Made by a program: the position numbers and the translations under genes
The notes under the pieces: model-generated
Databases searched by the model: none
Seen by the model: only the letters and a program-made list of their open reading frames with translations
What the model was told of the DNA's origin: nothing
Source: Spiroplasma sabaudiense Ar-1343
GTDB taxonomy: Bacteria > Bacillota_I > Bacilli_A > Mycoplasmatales > Mycoplasmataceae
Assembly (NCBI RefSeq): GCF_000565215.1
Contig: NZ_CP006934.1
Span: 62,001 to 126,000, forward strand
Direction of reading: 5' to 3'
Length of the DNA stretch: 64,000 nt
Shown: piece after piece, positions 43,161 to 54,532 of the stretch
Numbering within the stretch: position 1 is the first letter of the stretch
Layout of the letters: each line of letters starts with the position of its first letter

Positions 43161-44108
43161 ATGATAGTTTCAATAATAATAGCAACACAAGGTAAAAAAA
43201 CACGCCTAGTAGAATCATTTTATAGTATTCAGCAGCAAACAAATTCAAACTACGAAATTATAGTTATTAATGAAGGTAGTGACAATGAATGTGAGCAGCT
43301 TTTAAGACAAGAGTTTTTAAGAAATAAAAATTTGAAAGTTGTTTTTAATACTAAAAATCAAGGAACAGCTTATGCTTGAAATATTGGAATTGAATTAGTA
43401 TCGGGAAGATATTTTGTCTTTTTAAAAGAGGGAAATACAATCGACCCCAATTTTGTACAAAGAATTGAAGATGTAATCAAAAGTAATTCAGAAAAAGTGG
43501 ACATTATGGAATTTACAATTCAATATACAAAATTAAGTGATTCTAAATCAGACTCGGTTCTAAAATCAGATCACCTATATAACCTAAAAACAGATTTTGA
43601 TCCGTTTGCTTATACAAATCCGATAATTTATAACAAACTTTTTAGAACAGACTTTATTAGAGAAAATAATTTTTCATTCCGTCGCTTTACAAGATTTGAT
43701 GCTTTGTTTGTTTATAAAGCCCTGGGGCAAGCAACAAACTATCTATATATTTCAGAAGTTTTAATGAATCACAGATTAAGCGTTATGAGATATTCTGCTT
43801 TTGACCTAGTGAATCAATGACCTCATATTATGAATTACTACCGCCGAGTAGGAAAATTCAAAAAGTTGAAAGACGAAATTACCTACGCTTATTACAAAGA
43901 TTTAATCTATCGTTTCTTATGAATGATTACAAAGTTTGATAATAAAATTCTTGTTAAAAAAGGGGTCGCTTTTGTTGAACGAAAAATAGGTAATAAGTTA
44001 GATGAGATTAAGGAAAACCCAGTGTTTTTGAAAAATCTTGAGCCTGAATTTGGAAAGATTGTTAGTAATTTAAAAGATTACTTTAAAGATATCTTAAAAA
44101 ATAGTTAA
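43161..44108 (+). CDS. Family 2 glycosyltransferase
   Basis: This 315-residue GT-A-fold glycosyltransferase starts VSIIIATQGKKTRLVESF and has VINEGSDNECE in place of the usual V(N/D)DGS, and FNTKNQGTAYAWNIG matching N.G.s.ArN.G. The acceptor half is diverged, and the C-terminus (GNKLDEIKEN and onward) is charged and helical. I see no membrane helix. Mollicute GT2 enzymes often make glycolipids or capsule; the substrate here is unknown. GAAGGTGA precedes the ATG. The stop overlaps the next start (TAATG). Confidence 0.82.
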
Positions 44109-44800
44109 TGGAAGATTCACAAATTAAAGAGCCAAGTGGCAAAACTTGAGAGATTGCTTCAATGACAAGGATTGGGTTTGCAAGAATTTTTGATTTATTA
44201 ATTTGTTCAATCCCGGCAATGATAGCAACTTTTTTCTTGCCGCTTCAAGGTTGAACCTCAATTTTAGCAAGTTCCATGATTGCTTTTGTCGTACTTGTTA
44301 GTTATTTTATTGTAGTTCCTTTGTTTTTCCATGGAAACACAATCGGAAAAATAATTTTTAGAATAAAGTTAAAAAAGGCTTCTAAAATTACTTTTTTAAA
44401 CATTTTTTTGCGAGAAAGTTTTTTTGTGATTTTACCTTGACTAATTTCGATGTTACTAAAAATTGGTGCTTTTACAATTTTTAGTATTGGTGATTCGCAA
44501 AATGATAATCCTAATTCTAACGGCTTTTGAATTGCTTTTGCAATTGGGCGACTGGGGGACTTATTTTATTTAGTCTGAGCTTTATTTTTATTTTTAACAA
44601 TTAAAATCCAAACTAATCATCAAAGCGGAATTGACTTGCGCTTTGGAATTTATGCTGTAAAAAATATTGCCTTGGAAGACCGAAAAGATTTCGTCAAATC
44701 AAGCCCTACAGAAGAAGTTGGCAAACACGTTCACCTCCAAGACAATCTTCCAGCTAAATTTTCAGAAGATGTTATAAAAGAAATTAATGATATAGATTAG
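44108..44800 (+). CDS. RDD-family membrane protein
   Basis: This 230-residue protein has about four membrane helices. The N-terminal TRIGFARIFDLLICSIPAM fits the RDD family start (Arg near a helix, then F-D), and the HGNTIGKIIFRIKL segment matches the family's t.Gk...ki.v. An acidic, soluble C-terminal tail of ~45 residues ends the protein. RDD proteins are small transporters or accessory proteins, some linked to Na+/H+ tolerance; function here is open. It is translationally coupled to the glycosyltransferase, and pcrA starts 9 nt downstream. Confidence 0.75.
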
Positions 44801-44809
44801 GGAAAATAT

Positions 44810-46990
44810 ATGAGCACACAATTTATAAAGGACTTGAATGTTGACCAACTAAGCGCTGTTACAATTGCTGATAAACCATTGAGGGTAATTGCAGGGGCTG
44901 GTAGCGGGAAGACAAAGGTTATTACATCAAAAATTACCTATTTAATTTCTGAACTAGGAATTCCCAGTTGAAAAATTTTAGCAGTGACATTTACAAATAA
45001 GGCTACTAAAGAAATGAAGACGCGAGTTCAAAAAATGATGCCAGAACTAAAATCACAACCATTTATCAGTACTTTTCATGCCTTGTGTGTCAGAATTTTG
45101 CGTGAAGAATTTTTAGAAGTAAATTTAGAAAAAAACTTTTTGATTATTGATACAACAGATCAAAAAAATATTATCAATAAAATCTTAAAAAACATTAATA
45201 TTAGCTCGGATTCAATTCGTAAATATGAAAAAATTGCAATAAACAAAATTTCAGATTGAAAAAATAACTTTATGAGCCCAGCAGAAGTTCAAGATCAAGC
45301 AAATAGTGAATTTGATTTTCAAATGGCAAAAACTTATGAGAGATATTTGGCTGAGTTAAAGCGTTTAAACTCAGTTGATTTTGATGACTTAATCTTACTG
45401 GTGCATAAGTTATTTAAAACAAATATTGTTATTCAAGAAAAATGAAGAAACCGCTTTGATTATGTTTTAGTAGACGAATTTCAAGATACAAATGAAATTC
45501 AATTCGATTTAATTAAGTGATTAACTTTAGGAAAAGATAACTTAACAGTTGTTGGTGATCCTGACCAAACAATTTATTCTTGACGCGGGGCCCAAGTTGG
45601 CATTATATTGAATTTTGAAAAAAATTACAAAAATGCTAAAACTGTTATTTTGAAAGAAAATTACCGTTCCACCCAAAACATTCTAAATTTGGCAAGTGAT
45701 TTTATAACCCACAATAAAAACCGAGAAGCAAAAGAAGTTTTTTCAAATAAAAGTAGCGGTGAAAAAATCGCCTTAAAAGAAGCGGCATCAAAGGCGTTTG
45801 AAGCTAAGTTTGTCGTTGAAAAAATTAAAGAATTGGTTGAAAAAGAAAATTATAAGTACTCTGATTTTTATATTCTATATCGTATCAATGCCTGGTCGCT
45901 AGATTTTGAAAAAGCGCTAAACCATTCAAAAATTCCGTTTCAAATGGTTGGGGGACTGAAATTTCGCGACCGTAAGGTAATCAAAGATATTTTAGCACTT
46001 TTAAAACTTGCAACATTTGGGGATGATTTAGCAGCCTTAAGAGTTCTTGGTTTTACACCAAAAGTTGGAGCAGTGACGATTGAAAAATTAAGCAATATTG
46101 CACAAGAAAACAATTTATCGATTTATGAACTTTTGACAACTCGAGAAGATCTAGTTAATTTGGTATCTAAAAATTTAGGTGATATTATAGCGGCACTATT
46201 GGAAGGTCAAAGTTTAATTAATCAGGGAATTGGAGTTTTTGAATTTACAAAGAAAATGCTAAATTTAACTGGATATTGAGACCGCCTAAAATTTTTAAAT
46301 AAAGATGACGACAGCTTGCAAAATCTACAGGCTTTCTTGGATCAAGTCGAAATTTTTGACAAGGATTTTAAAGTCGATGAATACGGCGAAGAAAATCACG
46401 TCCTAGCATTTTTGCAAAATGAGGCTTTGGATAATTCAGAAATTGATAATTTTACGGCAAACAAGGTAACTTTAATGACAATTCACGCAGCTAAAGGATT
46501 AGAAAACAAAGTTGTTTTTATTGTCGGTTTAAACAACAACGTCTTCCCATTAAGGTCGGCCTTTAATTCAATTTCTAGTCTAGAAGAAGAAAGAAGAGCC
46601 TTGTATGTTGCGATTACAAGAGCAGAAGAAAGGTTATTCCTTTCATATGTTGTTGGAGAGCGCTCTTATATTTCAGATGGTGAACTATCACCTAGTCTGT
46701 TTATTAAAGAACTTAATCAGGATTTATACGATTTTGAAAAAAATATTTTTTATCACTCTGATGGAGTTATGAGCTCAAATCATTTTGATAACTTTAATGC
46801 TTCATTGCCAACAGCTCAAAAAATTGATTCCAATTATAAAAAGGGAGTTTTGGTAAAGCACGTTATTTTTGGTGATGGTGTTGTAACAAAAGTTCTTGAG
46901 CGCCAAGTAATGGTGGCATTTGATAATCCAAAAATTGGGGTAATGTCAATTTCAATTAATAGCACTGCATTACAAATAATAAAGCATTAA
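44810..46990 (+). CDS. pcrA: ATP-dependent DNA helicase PcrA/UvrD
   Basis: PcrA is a 3'-5' SF1A helicase for excision repair and for clearing replication obstacles. The 726-residue product has the Q motif LNVDQLSAV, Walker A GAGSGKT, motif Ia TFTNKATKEMKTRV, motif II DEFQDTN, motif III GDPDQTIYSWRG, motif V/VI ending VAITRAEERLFLS, and a C-terminal Tudor-like domain (GVLVKHVIFGDGVVTKV) known to contact RNA polymerase. Its ATG at 44810 follows TAGGGAAAATAT. It works with UvrA/UvrB encoded at 5.7-10.6 kb. Confidence 0.96.
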
Positions 46991-47002
46991 GTTTTATAAC
47001 TA

Positions 47003-47030
47003 TTTACAAATTTTACAAAAAGTTTATAAT
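47003..47030 (+). promoter_or_regulatory. ptsH promoter
   Basis: TTTACA (47003-47008) and TATAAT (47025-47030), 16-bp spacing, 30 nt upstream of the ptsH ATG. Confidence 0.6.
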
Positions 47031-47059
47031 CATTAAAGTGAGAAGAGGAGGATTATGAA

Positions 47060-47323
47060 ATGGCACAATTTACTGCAAAAGTTATTGATAAAGTCGGGCT
47101 TCACGCAAGACCAGCATCAGTTTTGGCTAAAGAAGCTTCAAAATTTCAATCAGAAATTAAAATTAAATCTGAAGGAAAAGAAGGTAATTTGAAATCAATC
47201 ATGAACGTAATGGCATTAGCTATTAAATCAGGGGCTGAAATCACAATTGAAGCAACCGGAGCTGACGAAAAAGAAGCAATCGCTGCAATCGAAAAAGCAA
47301 TGAAAGAAAACGAAATTATTTAA
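47060..47323 (+). CDS. ptsH: PTS phosphocarrier protein HPr
   Basis: HPr carries phosphate from enzyme I to the sugar-specific EIIA domains. The 87-residue product has the phosphorylation site His15 in VGLHARPAS and the regulatory Ser46 in GNLKSIMNVMAL, which is the target of HprK encoded at 12.4 kb. AGAGGAGG precedes ATG 47060; an upstream ATG at 47055 is out of frame. It forms its own transcription unit with promoter and terminator, separate from ptsI, which would allow independent HPr dosage. Confidence 0.97.
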   Translation: MAQFTAKVIDKVGLHARPASVLAKEASKFQSEIKIKSEGKEGNLKSIMNVMALAIKSGAEITIEATGADEKEAIAAIEKAMKENEII

Positions 47324-47330
47324 TTTTGTA

Positions 47331-47357
47331 AAAAACCACCATAAGGTGGTTTTTTTT
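47331..47357 (+). terminator. Terminator after ptsH
   Basis: AAAACCACC (47332-47340) pairs with GGTGGTTTT (47345-47353) around ATAA, followed by a T-tract. Confidence 0.88.
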
Positions 47358-47442
47358 AACTGTTTTTATATTATTGGAAAAAAAATTTTAATTTTAATAA
47401 TATTTTCTATTGCAATTTCTAACTTTGAGAAAAAATAATATG

Positions 47443-47448
47443 TATAAT
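47443..47448 (+). promoter_or_regulatory. -10 element for ptsI
   Basis: TATAAT directly preceded by TG, 32 nt before the ptsI ATG. TTGAGA at 47425-47430 is too close (12 bp) to be a normal -35. Confidence 0.45.
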
Positions 47449-47479
47449 AAGAATTGAGTATAAAAAAGGGAGAATAATT

Positions 47480-49204
47480 ATGAGTAAAAAAATCACCGGT
47501 ATTGGAGCTAGCGAGGGAATCGCGATTGCAAAAGCTTATGTTTTGGTGGAAGATCACATTAAGGTATCAGATACAAAGGTAAAAGATACTAAAAAAGAAC
47601 TAAAATTAATCGATGAAGCTCTAAGTAAAGCTAAAAAAGATTTATCAAACTTACAAAAAATTGCATTAGAAAAATTAGGTCCTGAAAAGGCGGCTATTTT
47701 TGAAGCGCACGAACAAATTTTAGAAGACCCAGCAATGAGTGAAGAATGAAACAAATTAGTTCAAGAAGAATTTTGTAATGCCGCTTTTGCTGTTAAAACC
47801 GTTGCTGACAAGTATTCAGCAATGTTCTTGGCAATGGAAGATGACTACTTTAAAGAACGTGCCGCGGATGTAAAAGACGTGACAGAACGTCTAATTCGCT
47901 ATATTTTAAATATGCCAGTCTTGGACTTAGCAACAATTGCTGAAGAAGTAATAATTGTCGCAGATGACTTAACCCCAAGTCAAACAGCGCAGCTAAATCC
48001 AAAATTTGTTAAAGGTTTTGCCACAAACATTGGTGGAAGAACAAGCCATGCCGCTATTATGGCTAGAAGCTTGGAAATCCCAGCTGTTTTAGGATTAAAA
48101 AATATTACAACAACAGTTAAAAGTGGTGAAATGCTGGCGATTGATGGTCAAACAGGAAACCTGGAAATTGCGCCAAGCGATGTAAAGGCTTGAGCAACCA
48201 AAGAAGAACAGTTCAAAAAAATTAAGCAAGAATTAATGTCGTTTAAAAACAAAAAAACCATTACAAAAGATGGGTTTGATAAATTCATTCTTGAAGGTAA
48301 TATTGGAGCACCAAAAGATGTTGAAGCAGTTTTGAGTAATGGAGGAGAAGGGATTGGACTATTCCGTTCAGAATTCTTATACATGGACAATGATCACTTC
48401 CCAACTGAAGAAGAACAATTCGTTGCATATAAAAAAGTTGTTGAAGACATGAATGGCCATGTGACAATTATTAGAACTTTAGATATTGGTGGAGACAAAA
48501 AATTATCATATTTTAAATTCCCAGAAGAAATGAATCCATTTTTAGGATATCGTGCCATTCGTTTTACATTAGATCGTAAAGATATTTTTAGAGAACAAAT
48601 TCGCGCTTTATTAAGAGCTAGCGCATTTGGACCTTTAGGAATTATGTTCCCTATGATTGCCACAATTGATGAGTTTAAAGCTGCAAAACAATTCACCTTA
48701 GATTGCAAAAAAGAACTTGAAAAAGAAGGGGTTAAAATTGGAAAAGATCTACAAATCGGAATGATGGTCGAAATTCCTGCTGCTGCTGTGAACGCAGAAA
48801 ATTTTGCAAAACATGCTGACTTTTTCTCGGTTGGAACAAATGATTTAGTACAATACTCAATGGCTGCTGACCGTATGAGTGAAAACGTTACTTACTTATA
48901 CCAACCTTACAATCCCTCAATTTTAAGATTATTAAAAATGACAATTGATGGAGCCCACAAGCACGGTAAATGAGCTGGAATGTGTGGAGAAATGGCTGGA
49001 GAGCCCCAGGCAATCCCGCTATTAATGGGACTTGGTTTGGATGCTTTTAGTATGTCTGCCACAAGTATTTTGCGTGCTCGCAGCATCATTTCAAAACTGA
49101 CATTAAAAGAAACACAAGAATTAGCATCAAAAGCTCTTGATTGTGAAACAACAGATGAAGTTTTAAAATTGGTTGATGCATTGCTGGCAAAATCAGAAAA
49201 ATAA
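47480..49204 (+). CDS. ptsI: PTS enzyme I
   Basis: Enzyme I autophosphorylates from phosphoenolpyruvate and passes the phosphate to HPr His15. The 574-residue product has the active-site [13 protein letters not shown] with His190, the PEP-binding [17 protein letters not shown] and [11 protein letters not shown] segments, [17 protein letters not shown], and the catalytic Cys region [11 protein letters not shown]. Several Trp residues are TGA-encoded. AAAGGGAG precedes the ATG. A complex hairpin region follows before crr. Confidence 0.97.
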
Positions 49205-49212
49205 TTTCAATA

Positions 49213-49286
49213 AAATGAACTTACAAGTTAATATCATTGGTGCTTGGCTAAATGATTTGACTTGGTGGGTTCATTTTTATTTTTTA
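49213..49286 (+). terminator. Multi-segment hairpin between ptsI and crr
   Basis: Three nested complementary segments build one long stem: AAATGAAC (49213-49220) with GTTCATTT (49269-49276), CAAGT (49224-49228) with ACTTG (49260-49264), and ATCATT (49233-49238) with AATGAT (49251-49256). T-rich sequence follows. It is larger than other terminators here. Confidence 0.7.
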
Positions 49287-49361
49287 AAAAGCTATTCCTT
49301 TTAAAAAATATGTAAAAATTACTTATAAATGGTATTATATTATTGTAATCGGAGGATAAAT

Positions 49362-49838
49362 ATGAGTTTATTTAGTAGAAACAAAGAAGTGCAAATTTTT
49401 GCACCCTGTGATGGGGAAATCATCGGCTTAGAAAAAGTAGAAGATGAAGTCTTTTCAGAAAAAATGTTAGGTGATGGTTTTGCAATTGACCCAACAAACG
49501 GATCTTTTGTAGCACCAATGGACGGAAAACTAGTAACAGTTTTTCCTTCTGGACACGCCTATGGTATTAGACATAAATCTGGTCTTGAAGCATTATTGCA
49601 CATCGGCTTAGATACAGTAAGTCTTGACGGTGAAGGCTTTGACATCAAGGTTAAACAAGGTGACTCAGTTAAATCAGGTAATGCTCTTGTGGAAGTTGAT
49701 TTAAAAGGAATTAGCGGCAAAGTTCCTTCAATTAAAACACCACTTGTCTTTACACAAGATTCTTTAGAAGGCCGCACTATTGAAATGGTGGCTAAGGGAA
49801 AAGTTAAACAAGGCGACCTAGTTGCGATAATAAAATAA
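49362..49838 (+). CDS. crr: PTS glucose-type EIIA protein (IIA-Glc, Crr)
   Basis: This 158-residue single-domain EIIA of the glucose family receives phosphate from HPr. The conserved core runs from APCDGEIIGLEKV through SGHAYGIRHKSG to LLHIGLDTVSLDGEGF; His80 is the expected phosphorylation site and His65 its partner. Being free-standing, it can serve several EIIBC proteins and may regulate other systems. GGAGG precedes ATG 49362. A palindromic terminator follows. Confidence 0.95.
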   Translation: MSLFSRNKEVQIFAPCDGEIIGLEKVEDEVFSEKMLGDGFAIDPTNGSFVAPMDGKLVTVFPSGHAYGIRHKSGLEALLHIGLDTVSLDGEGFDIKVKQGDSVKSGNALVEVDLKGISGKVPSIKTPLVFTQDSLEGRTIEMVAKGKVKQGDLVAIIK

Positions 49839-49868
49839 AAAAAACGGAAATTTAAATTTCCGTTTTTT
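49839..49868. terminator. Bidirectional terminator between crr and the SOD-like gene
   Basis: AAAACGGAAATTT (49841-49853) and AAATTTCCGTTTT (49854-49866) form a perfect inverted repeat with A/T tracts on both sides. It serves crr on the plus strand and the minus-strand gene ending at 49895. Confidence 0.85.
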
Positions 49869-49894
49869 GTTGCCTATTATAATTTCTAATTCTC

Positions 49895-50506
49895 TTATTT
49901 TAAAGCATTTGTATAAAGTTTTTGAACCATTTCTCAATCAATATTTTTCAAAACATTTCTTACATATTCTTCTCGATTATCAAGATAATCAAGAGTGTAG
50001 GCGTGCTCTCAAACACAAATTCCAATAATTGGGGTCATACCCAAAAATCACGGGTTATCCTGGTTAAAAGTGTTGTAAATTCTCATGTTTTCGTTTCTAT
50101 CAATAACAAGCCATGTTCAGCCACTTCCGAAGATCGATAGCGCATATCTTGCAATTTCGTCACAAAATCCTTCTACAGTTTTAAAGTTATAAAGGATTGC
50201 TTCCTTCAAAGGTCCATCGGTCAATTTTACGTCTTTCTTTAATATCTTGAAGTAAAAGTTGAGGTTTATTAAACCCCCTCCAAATTGGCGCACCGCCACA
50301 TGAAGTTCTTTTGGCAAACTTAGGTAATTTCTAACTAAATCTTCTAGAGTTTTAATGGACTCTGGTAATTCATATTTAGATAAAACTTTGTTTAGCACAG
50401 TTTCGTAAGCAAGATGATGTCTATTGTAGTGTAAATCAATTTGTTCTTTTGAAATAACTGGTTCTAGAAAATCAATTTCTTCCCCCAGCTCAATTCTTTT
50501 AAACAT
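49895..50506 (-). CDS. Fe/Mn superoxide dismutase homologue lacking two metal ligands
   Basis: This 203-residue protein has the length and layout of Fe/Mn SOD: HYNRHHLAYE (ligand His26 kept), GGGLINLNFYF where active enzymes have GGGHANHxxFW, GSGWTWLV, and GICVWEHAYTLDY where active enzymes have G(L/I)DVWEHAY. The second ligand His is Leu82 and the ligand Asp is Cys164; the last ligand His168 is kept. The protein is otherwise well preserved over full length. The ATG at 50506 has GAAGGA upstream; an in-frame ATG 24 nt earlier lacks an SD. Metal-dependent superoxide dismutation is therefore doubtful. It could be a structural or redox (Cys-containing) derivative. Confidence 0.85.
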
Positions 50507-50600
50507 TTTTTTCCTTCTTTCTATTAACACCTAAGATAATATTATATTAATAATCAAAAATTGCATTATTAAAGTAAAATAAATTATAGGAGGTTTTTTT

Positions 50601-51629
50601 ATGAACAATTTGTATCCAAATAATAATTTAACTGATGAAGAAGTCATAAAGCCTAAAAATAAGAAAAGAGGCTGAGAAGCAATTGAAATTCCAAGTCGAT
50701 TGGTAAATGTTAATTATCCTTTTGATTTTAAGACTTATACAAAAAAAAGTGTTGGAATAATTTTTTTATTTACAGGTTTAATCATTCCGCTAACTATTGG
50801 ATTAATTTTAAAATATGTATTTTCTCCAGAAAGTGATTTTAATAGTAGTTTGACTTTGATAAATTGACTTTTCTATGTTATTTCCAATGGAATTGGTTTT
50901 TTTATAATATGAGATAAGCGGCGCTCAAAGATATTCAAAACAACACTTTCACTGTTTTATCTTTATATCTTGATGCCAATTATCGTATCAATAATTGCTG
51001 CGGTTTTTGCAATGGTGCCTAATGTAAACTCAAATATCCAGTTTTCAATTCAAATAATTTTGCAAAGTATTTTTTATGGTTTCATGATTTTTTTAACCTT
51101 TAATTATATCCCTGATTTCAAAGCACGGTTTTCAATTACATTGAAGCAAAATTGAAAAATGTTTTTAGTAGTTATACTAGTTGGATTTCTAGCAATTTTA
51201 ATATTATCAATTGCTTATAATCAAATCCTTAAAGCAATCGGCTGAAATCTGGGTAATTCAAACAACCAAGAAAGCTTAATCTCGCCATTAAAAGACCCCA
51301 ATATTGGAGTGAGAATTTTTGCGGCTATTTCACTGTTTGTTTTTACTGTTATTGCCGCCCCGCTTTTAGAGGAAATTGTTTTTCGTGATGCTGTCTTTGT
51401 TGGAACTTCAAACCGTTGAACTGGCTGAATAATGTCAATGTTTCTATTTGCATATGTTCATATTTATCAAACTGGTGAATTTCAAAGTATTTTTCAATAT
51501 TTAATCGGTGGTTTTGTTTTAGCAACAGCATTTAATGTTTGTCGCGGAAACCTTGTTTATACTTGAGGAATTCACGCAGCTTATAATTTATTTTCATTTA
51601 TTTTGATAGTCATCGAGGCTAGTCAATAA
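50601..51629 (+). CDS. CPBP-family intramembrane metalloprotease
   Basis: This 342-residue protein has a soluble N-terminal ~50 residues and about eight membrane helices. The C-terminal part carries the CPBP (CAAX protease / Abi) motifs: LLEEIVFRD with Glu257, Glu258 and Arg262; FAYVHI with His287; and WGIHAAYNLF with His325 and Asn329. All expected catalytic residues are present. Bacterial members are proteases or bacteriocin-immunity proteins; the substrate is unknown. AGGAGG precedes the ATG. The pseudouridine synthase gene begins 2 nt after the stop. Confidence 0.88.
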
Positions 51630-51631
51630 TT

Positions 51632-52549
51632 ATGAAAAAAATTGTTATTCAAAAAAATGATGAAGGTCAGTCATTATTTAAGTTCATAAAAAAAAGTTAT
51701 TCAACAACGCCATTATCAGTAATTTATAAATGGTTTAGAACCGGCAAGATAAAGGTAAATAATAAGAAAACTAAAGATCAAAAGTTTTTGCTAAAATCTG
51801 GGGATGAAGTTTGAATTTATGATACAAATAATTCAGTTATTCGAGACCAATTTAGAAGAGAGGAATTCTCAGACTTGCAAATTGTTTATGAAGATAGTAA
51901 CTTGGTAATTATTGACAAGCCTCACAATACTGAAGTTCACTCACCAATTAACAATTGTTTGGATAATAAGGTAAAATCCTATCTTCTAGAAAAACAAGAA
52001 TACAATCCAGATCAAGAAAATAGCTTTATGGTAAGCCATGTCCACCGCCTAGATAAATTAACTCGTGGGCTAATTATTTATGCTAAAAACCGACAGGCTT
52101 TAGAGGTGCTTTTGTTAGCAATAAAAGACAAGCAGCAAATCAAAAAAACCTATTGAGCCCAGTTAGAAAGCGATTGAAGTGGGGAGAAAAGATGTGATGG
52201 TTGAATCAAGTACAACAGTGACTTGCAAAAAGCAGTTTATCAAGAAAATTTCAAGGAAGGTTTCAAAGAAGCGAGTACGGTTTTTTCTGAACTGATACCC
52301 AATTCAAGTTGGGTCGAGGTTTTGTTGGAGACTGGTCGCAAGCACCAAATAAGAGCAACCCTTGAGTTTTTAAGAAAACCAATCAAGTTTGATTTTCGCT
52401 ATGGAGCAAAGCGGAAGACCAGCGACAAATTAATTATGTTATTTGCTGTTGAACTAGAATTCGCAAATCTTCCCGAACCACTGCAGTATTTAAATGATGT
52501 AAAAATCTCAATTAAAGAAAAAATTAAAGAACTATATGAAACTATTTAA
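51632..52549 (+). CDS. RluA-family 23S rRNA pseudouridine synthase
   Basis: This 305-residue enzyme isomerises uridines in rRNA. It has an N-terminal S4 RNA-binding domain (STTPLSVIYKWFRTGKIKVN) and the RluA catalytic motif HRLDKLTRGLIIYAK with catalytic Asp141, then the conserved LLETGRKHQIRATL segment. It resembles RluC/RluD, but the target uridine cannot be told from sequence alone. Two in-frame TGA codons encode Trp. It is cotranscribed with the CPBP gene. Confidence 0.9.
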
Positions 52550-52619
52550 GAATTTGATTTAAAAAAAATTAAAGGATAAAACACGGATATGTTAAAATAA
52601 TTTAGAAAGAGGAATGATT

Positions 52620-54530
52620 ATGGTTTCAACAAAACACGGAATTACAAGCACAATTGTTGGAACAATAATTTCTTTGTTTGGAGCACTAATTCAATTCCTA
52701 ACTTTATATTTTGTTTTAGAAAAATTTGGATCAACATTTAACGGGTTTGTTAAAATAGCAACAGCAATTGGAGCACTAATCGGGACAGCAGACGGAGCTT
52801 TAGGAATTGCTACAACAATTTTATTGGTTAAGCCTATTGCTCAAAAAGATTGAATAACAGCTAACGAAATTTTCTCAACAGCACGAAAAAACTACCGAAA
52901 GGGAGCCAAACTATCAGTTACTTTACTATTGCTATCGGCTATTTTCTATCCAATTTGAGTAGTTATTAGTAGCTCAACAACTGACTTTAGCGAATTTTTT
53001 AAGCATTTTGGAATAGTTTTAAACGGTAATTCAAATGTAACGTTCGCCCCTTATTGACAAATGCTTTGCATCATATTACTATTTGGAGCCAAAAATTTGG
53101 GTTCAGGAGTTTTCTTTGGTGTCTATGAAAATATTATCACCGCAGATAGTGAAAATGCAGTAAGGCGAATAATTATTTTATTTACAGATATTATTGTTTA
53201 TTCAATATTCTTTTATTTACTTACATTTGATTCAACAGATCCAATAATTCCCTTTTTGGCAATGCTAATTTATTCGCCATTGCGGGGTTGCTTAATAATG
53301 ATTTATGTTAAAAGGACTTATGTATGAATTAAATTTTATCCAGAGTTTAATAACTATAAATTAAAAATTGCAGCTAAAGAGATTTCTCAAAGTAATTTGG
53401 GAACTTCGGTTTTAATGAACACAGATATTTTAATTGCAGCGGTATTATTGGGTTTGAATGCATCTTCGGTGTTATCGCTTTACTTTGTAATTGCTGTTAA
53501 TATTCGCTTAATTATGACTAATTTTATTACTTCATTTAGGGAGTTTTTTGTAGTTCTAGTAATTAAGAACGGTCGAATTTATTGAAATAGTTATTCAAAG
53601 TATGAAATTTATACTTATATTGTCGGCGCCTTTACTTTTATAAATATGGCTATTTTATCACCTTATTTAGTAAGTGCCCTATATGGTAACTTAATGGACG
53701 CCCAAATTGCTAACTCTGTTGGTGAAAATATTTGAACAAACTCGGAATTAATTTTATACCGCTATGTTTTTTATAACCCAACATTCTCAATGATATTCGC
53801 GGGAATAACCACCTTAGCAATTTTGTGTGAATCACAAATAAATATTATTCAAGCAAAGGGTCGTTTTGCTGAGGTAACTAAAGTCCAAAATTTTCTAGGT
53901 TTTACATATATTGTTCTAGCATTTGCTGTTACTGCACTATTTGCTTTTCTTAGAGTTGGTGGCGATCAATATTTAGTTTTATCACTAATGATGTTTATGC
54001 TTTTAAAATTGTTCTTTTTATTTATTCGTTATTCATACCTATGATTTTATGTTTATCGATATGGAACATACAATTCAAATATTAAAAATGTTATTCAGAA
54101 TGCATTAATTTTAATTGTCCCAATAGCAATTGCCACAACAATTCAACTTACAGTAATTGGTCGTGTTATCCCGTTAAATTTAGAACATCTACGATTCTTA
54201 CCGTTAGTTGGATTATTTTTTACAACTGTATTTTGTTCAATTGCGTTGATATTTTTAGTTGCAATAATTTTATCACCAAAAATGGTGGTCGGCATAGTTC
54301 GCCGCCTACCAATACTTGGAGAGAGATACCGCCGCCGCAAGGAAAAAGAGCGCGATGAGCGTTTAAGTAAAAATAATATTTCATTGGCAGATGTAAATGC
54401 CAAGGGAAATTTAATCGTCCAAGATTATATTAGTATTAATGAAAATGAAATTGAAAAAGAATTAGAAAATCAAAATTTGGGCAAGACCCAAACTACAGAA
54501 GCTAAAAAAGTTTACAAATTGAAAGGTTAA
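52620..54530 (+). CDS. Large polytopic membrane protein, MOP/flippase-like
   Basis: This 636-residue protein has about 12-14 membrane helices. The arrangement (paired helices with short loops, an amphipathic segment after the first half) resembles polysaccharide or lipid flippases of the MOP superfamily (Wzx/MurJ-like), but no diagnostic motif is clear. The C-terminal ~75 residues are soluble and strongly charged (an RRRKEKERDERLSK stretch and a Glu-rich end). I chose ATG 52620, 6 nt after GAGGA; ATG 52614 is in frame but too close to the SD. It is coupled to the next transporter gene (2-nt gap). The glycosyltransferase at 43 kb could supply a substrate, but that is speculation. Confidence 0.6.
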
Positions 54531-54532
54531 AC

